From an uncultured Ruminococcus sp. (GTDB taxonomy: Bacteria; Bacillota; Clostridia; Oscillospirales; Acutalibacteraceae): a DNA stretch of 59,589 nucleotides. Shown here in pieces: positions 33,895 to 43,064 of the stretch. The notes under the pieces were generated by a model. That model saw only the letters and a list, made by a program, of their open reading frames with translations. It made no database searches and was not told the origin of the DNA. The stretch covers positions 1 through 59,589 of the forward strand of contig CATXZD010000015.1 in NCBI GenBank assembly GCA_958403905.1, given 5' to 3'. Within the stretch, counting starts at the first letter, position 1. The number at the start of each line of letters is the position of its first letter. The position numbers were made by a program, and so were the translations under genes.

Positions 33895-34025
33895 TTAAAT
33901 TTTATTTGTCCTTAATTAGAATCACAACACTGAAAATTATGCGATTTTTTCATCTCTGCACAAATCTATGCACAATTTGATGTAAGTTTGATGTAAAGAT
34001 GTAATTTTCGGCGTCTTGCCAAGTC

Positions 34026-34051
34026 CGCAAACCCGCATAAATACGGGCTTT
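34026..34051. terminator. Terminator after lysS
   Basis: AACCCG/CGGGCTT-type hairpin (CCCGCATAAATACGGG) immediately past the lysS stop codon. The T-run is stronger on the plus strand (CTTTTTAG) than on the minus (TTTGC), so it may work in both directions. Confidence 0.55.
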
Positions 34052-35545
34052 TTAGCCTTTTTCGTTCGGTAAGGACTTCATTGTCGGGAAAAGGAGCACA
34101 TCGCGGATTGCGGCGGAATCGGTAAGAAGCATTGTCATTCTGTCGATACCAAAGCCTATACCGCCTGTCGGAGGCATACCGATTTCAAGTGCATTGAGAA
34201 AGTCCTCATCGGTTGTATTAGCTTCCTCGTCGCCCTGTGCAAGCTGTTCTTCCTGCGCCTTAAAACGTTCCCTCTGGTCAATCGGGTCATTAAGCTCTGA
34301 ATAAGCATTCGCCATTTCCCAGCCGTTCATAAAGAACTCGAAACGTTCTACGTAATCAGGATTTTCGGGCTTTTTCTTTGTAAGCGGAGAAATTTCAATC
34401 GGATGATCCATTACAAATGTTGGCTGAATCATATGCTCCTCGGCAAATTCCTCAAAGAACAGATTAAGAATATCGCCCTTCTTATGTCTGTTCTCAAACT
34501 CAACGCCCTTTTCTTTGGCTATAGCTTTTGCCTCTTCATCAGAGTGGATTTCGTTGAAGTCAACACCTGAATACTTCTTGACTGCGTCAAGCATTGTAAT
34601 TCTCTCAAACGGCTTGCCTAAGTCCATTTCAACGCCGTTATATGTGATTTTGGTTGTACCAAGAACCTCTTGTGCAACGTGGCGGTAAAGATTTTCGGTC
34701 AAATCCATCATACCGTTATAGTCTGTATAAGCCTGATAAAGCTCCATAAGAGTAAATTCAGGATTATGTCTTGTGTCAACACCCTCGTTGCGGAATACTC
34801 TGCCGATTTCGTAAACCTTTTCAAGTCCGCCTACAATAAGACGCTTTAGGTAAAGCTCAAGTGAAATACGAAGCTTTAAATCCTCGTCAAGAGCATTGAA
34901 GTGAGTTTCAAAGGGACGAGCCGACGCACCGCCTGCATTTGAAACGAGCATAGGAGTTTCAACCTCCATAAACCCTTGTGAATCAAGGTATCTGCGGATA
35001 CTGCTGATGATTTTTGAACGTTTAACAAATGTATCCTTAACCTCAGGATTCATAATGAGGTCAACATAGCGCTGACGGTAACGAAGATCTGTGTTTGTAA
35101 GTCCATGATACTTTTCCGGAAGCGGCTTGAGTGACTTTGAAAGAAGCTTTACTTCCTTTGCATGAACAGAAATTTCGCCCATCTGAGTTTTGAAAACAAA
35201 GCCCTTAACCTCAACTATATCGCCAATATCCCACTTTTTGAGGAAGCTGTATTCTTCTTCGCCCAAATCGTCGAACTTAGCAAATATCTGAATTTTGCCG
35301 CTGCGATCGTGCAAGTCCATAAATGAAACCTTGCCCTTGCCGCGCTTTGAAAGCAGTCTGCCTGCCACACATACGTCTTTGTTTTCGTATTCTTCAAAAT
35401 TATTCTTTATTGTTTCGGTAAGTGTATCACGGTCGCTTGTTGTAATTACAAACGGATCTCTGCCTGCCTCTCTGAGTGCGTCAAGCTTATCATACCTTAC
35501 CTTTATTACATCGCTTGTATTAGCCTGCTGGGGCTTCTGACTCAT
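34052..35545 (-). CDS. lysS: Lysine-tRNA ligase (class II)
   Basis: A 497-residue class II lysyl-tRNA synthetase. It has the N-terminal OB-fold anticodon domain (VCVAGRLLSKRGKGKVSFMDLHDRSGKIQIF), motif 1 around RRYLDSQGFMEVETPML, motif 2 YEIGRVFRNEGVDTRHNPEFT and motif 3 PPTGGIGFGIDRMTMLLT. Full length. It is 68 bp downstream of greA on the same strand, the greA-lysS order found in many Firmicutes. Confidence 0.98.
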   Translation of the reverse strand: MSQKPQQANTSDVIKVRYDKLDALREAGRDPFVITTSDRDTLTETIKNNFEEYENKDVCVAGRLLSKRGKGKVSFMDLHDRSGKIQIFAKFDDLGEEEYSFLKKWDIGDIVEVKGFVFKTQMGEISVHAKEVKLLSKSLKPLPEKYHGLTNTDLRYRQRYVDLIMNPEVKDTFVKRSKIISSIRRYLDSQGFMEVETPMLVSNAGGASARPFETHFNALDEDLKLRISLELYLKRLIVGGLEKVYEIGRVFRNEGVDTRHNPEFTLMELYQAYTDYNGMMDLTENLYRHVAQEVLGTTKITYNGVEMDLGKPFERITMLDAVKKYSGVDFNEIHSDEEAKAIAKEKGVEFENRHKKGDILNLFFEEFAEEHMIQPTFVMDHPIEISPLTKKKPENPDYVERFEFFMNGWEMANAYSELNDPIDQRERFKAQEEQLAQGDEEANTTDEDFLNALEIGMPPTGGIGFGIDRMTMLLTDSAAIRDVLLFPTMKSLPNEKG

Positions 35546-35613
35546 ATTAACATTCCCTTCAATTGCAAATCAAACGGAAATAAGCCTTATAGCTATTTCC
35601 GTTAATTTAATTC

Positions 35614-36096
35614 TTATTTAGAAATTTCAATAATCTTAATTGCTTGTATTCCACCGGGAGTTTCAACCTCAACAACATCGCCTACGCTCTTATCCATAAG
35701 AGCTCTGCCAATAGGCGATTCGTCAGAAATTTTGCCCTCTCTGGGGTTAGTTTCATTTGAACCCGAGCCGACAATCTTGTACTTACACTGTCTTCCTGTT
35801 TTAATCATCTCAATTGTAACAACAGATGTAAGGTGAACGTGCTCATTTGAAGTGTTGGATTCATCTATAATTACGGCAGTTTTAAGAATTGCCTCAATAG
35901 TTGCAATTCTTGCTTCCATAATTGCCTGTTCGTTTTTAGCGTCATCATATTCGCTGTTCTCGGACAAGTCGCCGTATGAACGAGCTACTTTGATTTTTTC
36001 TGCAATTTCCTTGCGTTTTACATTTTGTAATTGTGCAAGTTCCTCTTCAAGATTTTTAAGACCTTCCGCAGTAAGCATTGTAGGTTTAGCTGCCAT
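35614..36096 (-). CDS. greA: Transcription elongation factor GreA
   Basis: A 160-residue factor that rescues backtracked RNA polymerase. The N-terminal coiled coil starts LTAEGLKNLEEELAQLQNVKRKEIAEKIKVARSYGDLSENSEYDDAKNEQ, with the DLSEN(S)EY acidic tip. The C-terminal domain has DESPIGRALMDKSVGDVVEVETPGG. Normal length. Probably in one operon with lysS. Confidence 0.97.
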   Translation of the reverse strand: MAAKPTMLTAEGLKNLEEELAQLQNVKRKEIAEKIKVARSYGDLSENSEYDDAKNEQAIMEARIATIEAILKTAVIIDESNTSNEHVHLTSVVTIEMIKTGRQCKYKIVGSGSNETNPREGKISDESPIGRALMDKSVGDVVEVETPGGIQAIKIIEISK

Positions 36097-36179
36097 TTTA
36101 ATATCGTCCTTTCATATTAGCAATTAATGTGCATAAAAAACTGCATATAGATTTATTATATGCGTTTTCGCACCTCTTG

Positions 36180-37007
36180 TCAAGCAAAACGATTGAGATA
36201 CACACAAAGTGATTTTACCGTTTGTGAGGAGGAATAATTTCGACAAAGCAAAGGCACAATTGAGCCAAGCTCATGCTGTGAAGCAAGTGTGTAGAGTGCA
36301 GAACAAAAGTATTCTTCGTCAAAATCCTTCGGTTTTAAAAGGTCAAAACCGTTTGGCATTCGCAGATGATATTTATAATAGACCAATCCGCTTGACGGCA
36401 CCTTCGGACAACCTGTGGTCAGAACAAGAGTTTCCTGCTTGAGCGGAAGTTTTTCTTCAATCACGCAAGGGGCAATTACAAACATACAGTCGCACAAATC
36501 TGAAATGTTTTGCGTAACTACGGCAGAAGCCCCAAGTTCGTCCATTGCTCTTTCAAGCTCATACTGATACGATTCAAAATCGTTTGTAACAACCTTAACG
36601 TCCGAACAATGCTTAAGAATGTGAAACAAAATATCGTGAGAGTCGCCGTCAGGGTCATAGATTCCCACCTTAAGCATTTCGGGACGAACGCACCCCTCAA
36701 TTGCGCTTAATGCCATATTGGTGCAAAGGCGCTGTGAATATGCATTTGAAAAAAAGCGTCTGTATCCGCTGTTCTCAGGAAATTTCAGCGTAGGCGAACA
36801 CAACAGGTGATTGCGTTGTGCGCCTATTATGCTGTCTATTTTATCAAGCCTGATTTTTCCGCTGTAGCTTGTATATGTAACCTGCTTAACTCGAACTCCT
36901 CTCGCCTTTTTTACTTCAACCTCAACCTTGTCGTTCTTTATAATATGAAAAAGCCTTTTTATTCCCTTTTGCTTTTCGGGAAGCTTTAAAGAAAGTGATG
37001 TAATCAA
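36180..37007 (-). CDS. Conserved-looking protein of unknown function
   Basis: A 275-residue soluble protein. Positions about 115-215 look like a Rossmann-type fold (KVGIYDPDGDSHDILFHILKHCSDVKVVTND, LGASAVVTQNISDLCDCMFVIAPC), and the N-terminal part is basic. No catalytic motif is obvious. It starts at a TTG with a GGGGG ribosome site inside the hairpin that ends the preceding gene, so its translation may depend on that structure. It follows the 37083-37799 gene by 75 bp. Confidence 0.65.
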   Translation of the reverse strand: MITSLSLKLPEKQKGIKRLFHIIKNDKVEVEVKKARGVRVKQVTYTSYSGKIRLDKIDSIIGAQRNHLLCSPTLKFPENSGYRRFFSNAYSQRLCTNMALSAIEGCVRPEMLKVGIYDPDGDSHDILFHILKHCSDVKVVTNDFESYQYELERAMDELGASAVVTQNISDLCDCMFVIAPCVIEEKLPLKQETLVLTTGCPKVPSSGLVYYKYHLRMPNGFDLLKPKDFDEEYFCSALYTLASQHELGSIVPLLCRNYSSSQTVKSLCVYLNRFA

Positions 37008-37009
37008 AA

Positions 37010-37055
37010 AAATACCCCCGCATAAATACTTAGTAAAAGTATATGCGAGGGTACA
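37010..37055 (-). terminator. Terminator hairpin overlapping the next gene's ribosome site
   Basis: On the minus strand TACCCTCGCATA and TATGCGGGGGTA form a near-perfect 12-bp stem followed by seven Ts, 28 bp past the stop of the 37083-37799 gene. The second arm contains the GGGGG site of the TTG start at 37007, so the hairpin can both end transcription and hide that site. Confidence 0.65.
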
Positions 37056-37082
37056 AAATTTAAGTATTAATTAAATGCAAAT

Positions 37083-37799
37083 TCACTTGCGATAAGCATA
37101 CTTAGAAAATGTAGCCGCAGCACCTGCAAGAGCCATTACAATTAATAATGTAAGAATCGCAAAATTGTTCTGACCTGTCTGAACAGTGCCGTTTGATTTA
37201 ACATTTGACGGTGTGTCAATTGTAGATATAGAATTTGACGGTACTGCTTTTGTTGCAGAAGTTGCATCTGTATTATCCATCTGCGGTTGAGTTGCAGATT
37301 CTTTGGTTGCTTCAATATTTTCCGTTTGAGGTTGTGTTACAGGCTCGGATTCAGCAGGATTCATTGGCACAATACCAAAATAACCAAAAGCGGAAAGTTC
37401 AGCAAGAATATCATCGTTGATTATACCAGCTTCATAAGCATCGTTAATTTCGATAACATCGCCGTTATTATACAGATAAACTTCTTCTCCACAGTTGTGG
37501 TAATAATAATAATCACCTATAGTTTCTTCATAAAACACAGCAGGATGCAACACTCCGTCAGCAACAAAGCTAAAATAAAATCTGCCGTCACTTAATGTAG
37601 CCGAACATATAAAATAAATATCATCAGCTGTAACATCAAATCCTTTTCGCCCTTCATAGAATTTCTTAACCACTGCTTCCTTAACCTGATATTCAAAGTC
37701 AGAAGTATCGGGAGTAGCTTCTCTTTCAGCGGCAAATGCTGTCATCGACACAGAAAATACAAGCATTACTGCCATAATAATTGAAATTAGTTTTTTCAT
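37083..37799 (-). CDS. Secreted protein with VQTG-type C-terminal anchor
   Basis: A 238-residue protein with a signal peptide (KKLISIIMAVMLVFSVSMTAFAA) and an extracellular domain (about 30-145) rich in Tyr and acidic residues. A Gln/Thr/Asn-rich linker follows, then a C-terminal tail VQTGQNN, a hydrophobic stretch (FAILTLLIVMALAGAAATF) and basic YRK. The VQTG motif before the hydrophobic tail also occurs in two starch-region surface proteins here. Function unknown. Confidence 0.65.
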   Translation of the reverse strand: MKKLISIIMAVMLVFSVSMTAFAAEREATPDTSDFEYQVKEAVVKKFYEGRKGFDVTADDIYFICSATLSDGRFYFSFVADGVLHPAVFYEETIGDYYYYHNCGEEVYLYNNGDVIEINDAYEAGIINDDILAELSAFGYFGIVPMNPAESEPVTQPQTENIEATKESATQPQMDNTDATSATKAVPSNSISTIDTPSNVKSNGTVQTGQNNFAILTLLIVMALAGAAATFSKYAYRK

Positions 37800-38188
37800 A
37801 GTATCGTCTCCTAAAATAATGTTAATTTATCAGCTTTTGAAGATCTGTTAATGACTACGCATACTATTAACTAATTATATCTGCTTGTCTTTTTTGAATA
37901 CTTGTAACGTCCTCAAAAAGTTTTGTCATATTTATACAAAGTTTAACGCAAATATAAAATTATTTGATGATATTATTATAGCAAAAAGCTATAATTATGT
38001 CAATATTTTTGCCTATATTTTTACAAAAAATCGCCTATTCTTTTTATTTTTCTAAATTATTTACATTTTACCTTATAAATCCTTATTAATTATTTTAATT
38101 TACATAAAATAGTGCTGTTAATTCATCCGACATGAAACTTACAATGGTTTTTCATGTTTTATTGATTAATAATATATACAAATAAAAA
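37800..38188. other. AT-rich gap without a gene
   Basis: About 390 bp between the 37083-37799 gene start and the terminator of the M23 gene. It holds the upstream region of the secreted-protein gene and one weak hairpin (CATGAAA/TTTCATG, about 38132-38156). I see no coding frame or known RNA in it. Confidence 0.5.
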
Positions 38189-38218
38189 ATCCGAAAGCAC
38201 AAATACTTTCGGATTTTT
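38186..38218. terminator. Bidirectional terminator after the M23 hydrolase gene
   Basis: AAAAATCCGAAAG and CTTTCGGATTTTT form a long symmetric stem with T-runs on both strands, just past the stop codon at 38237. Confidence 0.8.
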
Positions 38219-38236
38219 ACTTAATTCAATTATAAT

Positions 38237-39535
38237 TTAAAATTCAGACATTGGGTCGTACTTAGCACCGTTATACTGGCACTCGAAATGGAGGTGAGGT
38301 CCTGTTGAATTACCTGTTGAACCTGAATAACCGATTGTCTGACCCTTTGAAACATGCTGACCTGTACTTACAATTGCATTTGTAAGGTGTCCGTAAATAG
38401 TAAGCTTGCCGTTGCCGTGGTCAATAAACACATAGTTACCGTAGCCGCCGCCACAGCCATCGTAATAGCTTTTACCCCAGTTGTGAGGACAACTGTTATT
38501 TACTGCAATTACAGTACCGCTGTCAGCCGCAACAATAGTAGTACCCATTGGTGTTCCAATGTCAACACCGCCGTGATTATAAGAACCTCTGTACTCTTGA
38601 TATGGAGCAGTGATTAAGTAAACTCCGGGTGCAGGCCATGTAAAGCCTGAGCCGGACGGAGGAGTAACCGACGGGGTTTCGGGCTGCACGGGAGTAGATG
38701 AACCGCCGCCCGGGTTGTCGTTTGAAGGCGCCCCCCCTGAGTTTCCGCCACCGTTTTGATTGCCGTTATTATTGTTCTGAGCGGCTTTTTCCTGCTGTGC
38801 CTTATAATATGCTTTTATCTGATTTTCAATTTCAGCACTTTGTGCAGCCGCATCTTCAAGCGCACTCTTAGCATTATTATTCGATGTATAAAGGTTGCGG
38901 AGAATGTCCTCGTTTTCTTCAAGAAGTTCATTGAGTTCAGTCTGGTCATCTTCAAGAGAAGCTTCTTTCTTCTCAAGCTCTGCTTTGTCCTCTTCAAGAA
39001 CTGTTTTCTGCTCCGAAATCTTTTCAAGCTTTACGTTAATTCCATCTATGAGCTCCTTATCATAGCTTGAAAGAGTCTTAATAATGGAAACCTTATCGAT
39101 AAAATCAGAAAAATCCTTTGCACCGAAGATAATCTCAATATCGCTTGCATTACCTGCCATATAAACTGTTCTTAAACGCTCACAGAGAGTATCAAGCTGA
39201 CCGTCAATATCTTCATTTGCCTTGTCAATGTCCTTTTGTTTTGCTTCGATACTGTCATTTAGGTCGCTTATTGATTCTCTTGTGAGAGCAATTTTGTCAT
39301 CAAGGACTTCAATTTTGCTGACAAGAGCCTCGTTGTACTCTTCTTTTTCGTCAATATCAGACTGAGTTTTATCAAGAACATCCTGATATTCCTGATTTTT
39401 CTGTTCAAGCTCCTGAAGCTGTTGCTGCAATGAATCAATGCTTTCTGCACCTGCCGAAGCGGCTGAAAGTGCTACAGGCATTGAAATAAGACAAACGCTT
39501 AAAAGAGCACACATAATTCTTTTTAATCTGTTCAT
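38237..39535 (-). CDS. Peptidoglycan hydrolase: coiled coil plus M23 peptidase
   Basis: A 432-residue secreted protein. Signal peptide (about 1-30), a long coiled coil (about 32-240), a Gly/Asn/Pro-rich linker and a C-terminal M23 (LytM) domain. The active-site motifs are NHGGVDIGTPMG (HxxxD), YGHLT and GPHLHFE (HxH), so the zinc site looks complete. It follows ftsX by 20 bp. This matches cell-wall hydrolases (EnvC/PcsB/CwlO-like) that FtsEX activates, so it probably acts with FtsEX at division or elongation. Confidence 0.93.
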   Translation of the reverse strand: MNRLKRIMCALLSVCLISMPVALSAASAGAESIDSLQQQLQELEQKNQEYQDVLDKTQSDIDEKEEYNEALVSKIEVLDDKIALTRESISDLNDSIEAKQKDIDKANEDIDGQLDTLCERLRTVYMAGNASDIEIIFGAKDFSDFIDKVSIIKTLSSYDKELIDGINVKLEKISEQKTVLEEDKAELEKKEASLEDDQTELNELLEENEDILRNLYTSNNNAKSALEDAAAQSAEIENQIKAYYKAQQEKAAQNNNNGNQNGGGNSGGAPSNDNPGGGSSTPVQPETPSVTPPSGSGFTWPAPGVYLITAPYQEYRGSYNHGGVDIGTPMGTTIVAADSGTVIAVNNSCPHNWGKSYYDGCGGGYGNYVFIDHGNGKLTIYGHLTNAIVSTGQHVSKGQTIGYSGSTGNSTGPHLHFECQYNGAKYDPMSEF

Positions 39536-39555
39536 TACTTTTCTCCTTTCACGGA

Positions 39556-40452
39556 TTACCAGCCGAGAATTTCATTACCTTCTTTTTTGAGATACTTACG
39601 AATTGAAATAAAGCTTCCAAAGAAACCTATTACTACACCTGCTATTACAAAAGCAACGGCAACATAGAGAATTACATTTGTAAGAGGAATATATGTAAAC
39701 GGAATCATACTTGTGATTGCACTCATAACAGCTTCATATAAAAGTGCAATTCCACCCGTTGAAACGGCGGCAGAAATAAAGCCGATTACCATACCCTCAA
39801 TGAGGAATGGCATACGAACAAACGAGTTTGTTGCGCCTACTGACTTCATAATACTGATTTCAAATCTTCTTGAATACATAGTTGCTCGGGTTGTATTAGC
39901 AATGATGAAAATTGAAATAATCATTAGTGCGCCTACAACGCCTATGCAAATTATGTTTACTAGATTGCTGATGTCTGTAAGCTTTTTAGCAAGCTCTCTG
40001 TGGTCGTTGATACTGTCAACACCATCAATATTTTTTATCTTAGCAACGGTTTCATCATACAGTGACAAATCGTCCATTACCACAATAAAAGCGTCAGGAA
40101 GAGGGTTTCGGTCTTCAATTTTGTTAAAAAGCTCATCTCCGAGTTCTTCCTTATACTGCTGAAAAGCCTCATCTTTTGAATAAAAGGTAGCCGAGGCTAC
40201 ATTACTAACCTTTTCAATGTCTTTTCCTATGTAAACAGCCTCAAGCTGTGATACGTCTGATTTAATATAAACAGTCGTTTCGTTTGAATCACCAACCGAA
40301 TCAACGACCTGAGCAACGTTTATTGAAAAAAGTGCCGCCGCACCTGTAAGAACAAGACAGCTTACAAGTACACATACAGAAGCGATACTCATTATACGGT
40401 TGCTCCATACGTTTTTCAAGCCTTCCTTTGCCAGATAGCCAAAGCCTTTCAT
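39556..40452 (-). CDS. ftsX: Cell division protein FtsX
   Basis: A 298-residue membrane protein with four transmembrane segments: one near the N-terminus (about 22-45) and three in the C-terminal half from about 170. The extracellular loop between the first two (about 50-165) is where hydrolases usually bind. Landmarks include EGLKNVWSNRIMSIASV and the FtsX-type RRFEISIMKSVGATNSFVRMPFLIEG. It follows ftsE by 36 bp and precedes the M23 hydrolase. Confidence 0.95.
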   Translation of the reverse strand: MKGFGYLAKEGLKNVWSNRIMSIASVCVLVSCLVLTGAAALFSINVAQVVDSVGDSNETTVYIKSDVSQLEAVYIGKDIEKVSNVASATFYSKDEAFQQYKEELGDELFNKIEDRNPLPDAFIVVMDDLSLYDETVAKIKNIDGVDSINDHRELAKKLTDISNLVNIICIGVVGALMIISIFIIANTTRATMYSRRFEISIMKSVGATNSFVRMPFLIEGMVIGFISAAVSTGGIALLYEAVMSAITSMIPFTYIPLTNVILYVAVAFVIAGVVIGFFGSFISIRKYLKKEGNEILGW

Positions 40453-40488
40453 AACATTATCCTTTCAAACTGTATTTGTCCGAGCAAA

Positions 40489-41253
40489 TCAGTCGGGCAG
40501 AACAACCGCATTATCGGGATACTGCGGAGCATCATCATATTCATCATAACCGGCGTAATCATCATCGGAATAACGTATGCCGGCACTTTTATCCTTTGTG
40601 TCGCCTATAACTCTTCCGTGGTCAATTGTAATCACTCTCTGATTGAACTCGCGTACAAGTTCATGCTCATGAGTTACAACAAGTACTGTTGTGCCCTTTG
40701 CGTTAATTTCATTAAGAAGCTCAATAATCTCATGCGACATCTCGGGGTCAACGTTACCCGTAGGTTCGTCTGCTACAATGATTTCGGGATTATTTACAAG
40801 CGCTCTTGCCAAACTTACACGCTGCTGTTCACCGCCCGAAAGTTCACTGGGCTTGTCCTGCATTTTGTCTTTCAATCCGACAAGGTCAAGCACATAAGGT
40901 ACTCTTTTTTTAATAACAGCAGTACTTTTACCCACTGCTCTCATTGCAAAGGCTACGTTATCAAAAACATTCATCTTTTCAATTAGTCTGAAATCCTGGA
41001 AAACTATGCCCATATGACGGCGAAGATAAGGCACCTCTCTGCGCTTGACCTTAGAAGTCTTTTTGCCGTTGATAACAATTTCTCCCGAAGTGGGAGTTTC
41101 CTCGTGCATAATAAGTTTCAGAAACGTACTCTTACCTGCACCCGAAGAACCTACGATAAAAACAAACTCACCTTTATCAATATGTAAAGATACGTCGTAA
41201 AGCGCATGAGTACCGTTTGGGTACGTCTTAGATACATTTTCAAAATCAATCAT
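40489..41253 (-). CDS. ftsE: Cell division ATP-binding protein FtsE
   Basis: A 254-residue ABC ATPase. It starts MIDFENVSKTYPNGTHAL and has Walker A GSSGAGKST, Q-loop FQDFRLI, signature LSGGEQQRVSLARALVNNP, Walker B IIVADEPTGNVD and switch VTHE. An acidic C-terminal extension of about 30 residues (YSDDDYAGYDEYDD) is longer than usual. With FtsX it turns ATP hydrolysis into activation of the M23 hydrolase encoded downstream. Confidence 0.96.
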   Translation of the reverse strand: MIDFENVSKTYPNGTHALYDVSLHIDKGEFVFIVGSSGAGKSTFLKLIMHEETPTSGEIVINGKKTSKVKRREVPYLRRHMGIVFQDFRLIEKMNVFDNVAFAMRAVGKSTAVIKKRVPYVLDLVGLKDKMQDKPSELSGGEQQRVSLARALVNNPEIIVADEPTGNVDPEMSHEIIELLNEINAKGTTVLVVTHEHELVREFNQRVITIDHGRVIGDTKDKSAGIRYSDDDYAGYDEYDDAPQYPDNAVVLPD

Positions 41254-41380
41254 AATTTCACCTTATTTGGGGTTTGTGCTAAAAGCATTTACTGAATATC
41301 GTAATAAAAACAACAAGGGCGTATATAAATTATATTTAAATACACCCCAACTTGTTAAAACGATTCAATAAAATTAATTA

Positions 41381-42466
41381 TCAATATTTTGTAGGACTTG
41401 CGTTAAGATACTTCTTAACCATCAAAGCTACCTTGAATACAATAGCGTCCTCAAATTCACGAAGATCAAGACCCGTAAGCTTCTTAATTTTTTCAAGTCT
41501 GTAAACAAGAGTGTTACGGTGAACAAACAGCTTACGTGAGGTTTCGGAAACGTTGAGGTTGTTTTCAAAGAAACGCTGGATTGTAAAGAGAGTTTCCTGA
41601 TCAAGGCTTTCGATTGAGCCGCGCTTGAACACTTCCTTAAGGAACATCTCGCAAAGAGTTGTAGGAAGCTGATAGATAAGACGTGCAATGCCGAGATTGT
41701 CATAGCTTACGATTGTGCGCTCTGTATCAAATACCTTTGCAACCTCAAGAGCAGACTGAGCCTCTTTAAATGAACGTGCAAGATCCTTGATACCTGTAAC
41801 AGTTGTACCGATACCGACAACGCAGTGAGTGTAAAACTCGCTTGAAAGTGTGTCGGAAATAGAGCTTGCAAGCTTTTCAAGGTCACGGCTTTCTGTGTCA
41901 GCCTTGATTTCTTTAACAAGAGCAATTTCAGCCTCGTTAATATTGATGACAAAATCCTTTGACTTGTCAGGGAAAAGATTCTGAATTATGTCATAAGCCG
42001 ATACATCTGTCTTTGAAACAATTTTTATAAGCAGACAAACGCGGGAAACCTCGCTGTTGAAATGAAGTTCTCTTGCTTTAAGGTAAATGTCGCCGGGAAG
42101 AATGTTGTCGAGAATTACATTCTTAATAAAGTTTGAACGGTCATACTTTTCATCATAATACTGCTTGATGCTCGCAAATGAAACAGAAAGAAGTTGTGAA
42201 TACTTTTGAGCATATTCGTCAGTACCCTGTACAAAAACTGCATAGTCATACTTAGCGTTGCTGCCAAATGACTTGTATGTATAGCCGTTAATAACAAATG
42301 GAGCAGTTGAACTGAGTGTTTCGGAGTTGATGCTTTCGTTTACTTCGCCAATTTTTCCAAGCTCCGAACATGCAATAACAACCGAAGTTTCATCAATAAC
42401 GCCGATTGTTCTGTCAATTGCATCTTTCATCTGGTGTACAATACCCTGAAATAATCTGTTTGACAT
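41381..42466 (-). CDS. PucR/CdaR-type transcriptional regulator
   Basis: A ~361-residue regulator. The C-terminal HTH_30 domain is clear: NLNVSETSRKLFVHRNTLVYRLEKIKKLTGLDLREFEDA. A GGDEF-like central region (about 190-290) precedes it, and the N-terminal region may bind a metabolite. The ATG at 42466 has GAGGTAAA upstream; the frame remains open to 42580 without a ribosome site. It stands alone, so its targets are not evident. Confidence 0.85.
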   Translation of the reverse strand: MSNRLFQGIVHQMKDAIDRTIGVIDETSVVIACSELGKIGEVNESINSETLSSTAPFVINGYTYKSFGSNAKYDYAVFVQGTDEYAQKYSQLLSVSFASIKQYYDEKYDRSNFIKNVILDNILPGDIYLKARELHFNSEVSRVCLLIKIVSKTDVSAYDIIQNLFPDKSKDFVININEAEIALVKEIKADTESRDLEKLASSISDTLSSEFYTHCVVGIGTTVTGIKDLARSFKEAQSALEVAKVFDTERTIVSYDNLGIARLIYQLPTTLCEMFLKEVFKRGSIESLDQETLFTIQRFFENNLNVSETSRKLFVHRNTLVYRLEKIKKLTGLDLREFEDAIVFKVALMVKKYLNASPTKY

Positions 42467-42850
42467 GATATTTACCTCTTTTTCTCCGCAATTAATATTA
42501 TAATATACTGTGACTGTAATCTTTAAATAAAATACAATCTCTCTCATATACATATTACACAAAAACGAGAAAAAAATCAACCTCTATTTACAATTTTTCT
42601 TTAATTTTTTTATAGAGATTGCATAAGCAGCAAAAAGTTACAATTTTGAAAGCAAATATAAACAATTTTTAATCTTTTTTCTTGAATTTATCACTATAAT
42701 AATACTTATTTGTGTTGACTGTGTGAATAACGGAAATTTTTACTAATAATAGTTAAAAAATTTATAAAATATTTTTTATTAATTCAAAACAATGTAACCG
42801 TTTTTGAATTTTGTAATAGTATGGTATTGTAAACGAAAGGAGGAAAGCGT

Positions 42851-42976
42851 ATGTGTAACTTTTTCGGAAACGGAAACGGCAATTGCTGCACTTGGATTAT
42901 TCTTCTTATCATCATCCTCTGCTGCTGCGGCAACAACGGTTGTGAAAACAACAACAGCTGCGGTTGCGGTTGCTGA
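42851..42976 (+). CDS. 41-residue Cys-rich membrane microprotein
   Basis: A very short gene with an excellent AGGAGG ribosome site 6-7 bases before the ATG. The product begins MCNFFGNGNGNCCTW, has a short hydrophobic stretch (IILLIIIL) and ends CCCGNNGCENNNSCGCGC. It has nine cysteines besides Gly/Asn-rich ends. Small proteins of this build (YjcZ/sporulation-type 'CCC' proteins) occur in spore-forming Clostridia; whether this is one is a guess. A hairpin follows at 43031. The 270 bp upstream is very AT-rich with no other gene. Confidence 0.65.
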   Translation: MCNFFGNGNGNCCTWIILLIIILCCCGNNGCENNNSCGCGC

Positions 42977-43030
42977 TAATTGAGTAACTGTCACTGAAAA
43001 TAAGCTTTTGGCTGAGGATGTTCATTATAA

Positions 43031-43062
43031 AGGGGCAGGCATTTTATGCCTGCCCCTTAAAG
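43031..43062. terminator. Convergent terminator hairpin
   Basis: AAGGGGCAGGCAT and ATGCCTGCCCCTT form a 13-bp stem between the plus-strand microprotein gene and the minus-strand ATP-grasp gene. It lies just beyond the stop codons of both and probably serves each direction. Confidence 0.75.
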
Positions 43063-43064
43063 TT

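Noticed and set aside
34026..34051. Possible attachment site at the lysS 3' end
   Set aside because: The hairpin is explained as a terminator; no duplicated core or integrase lies nearby.
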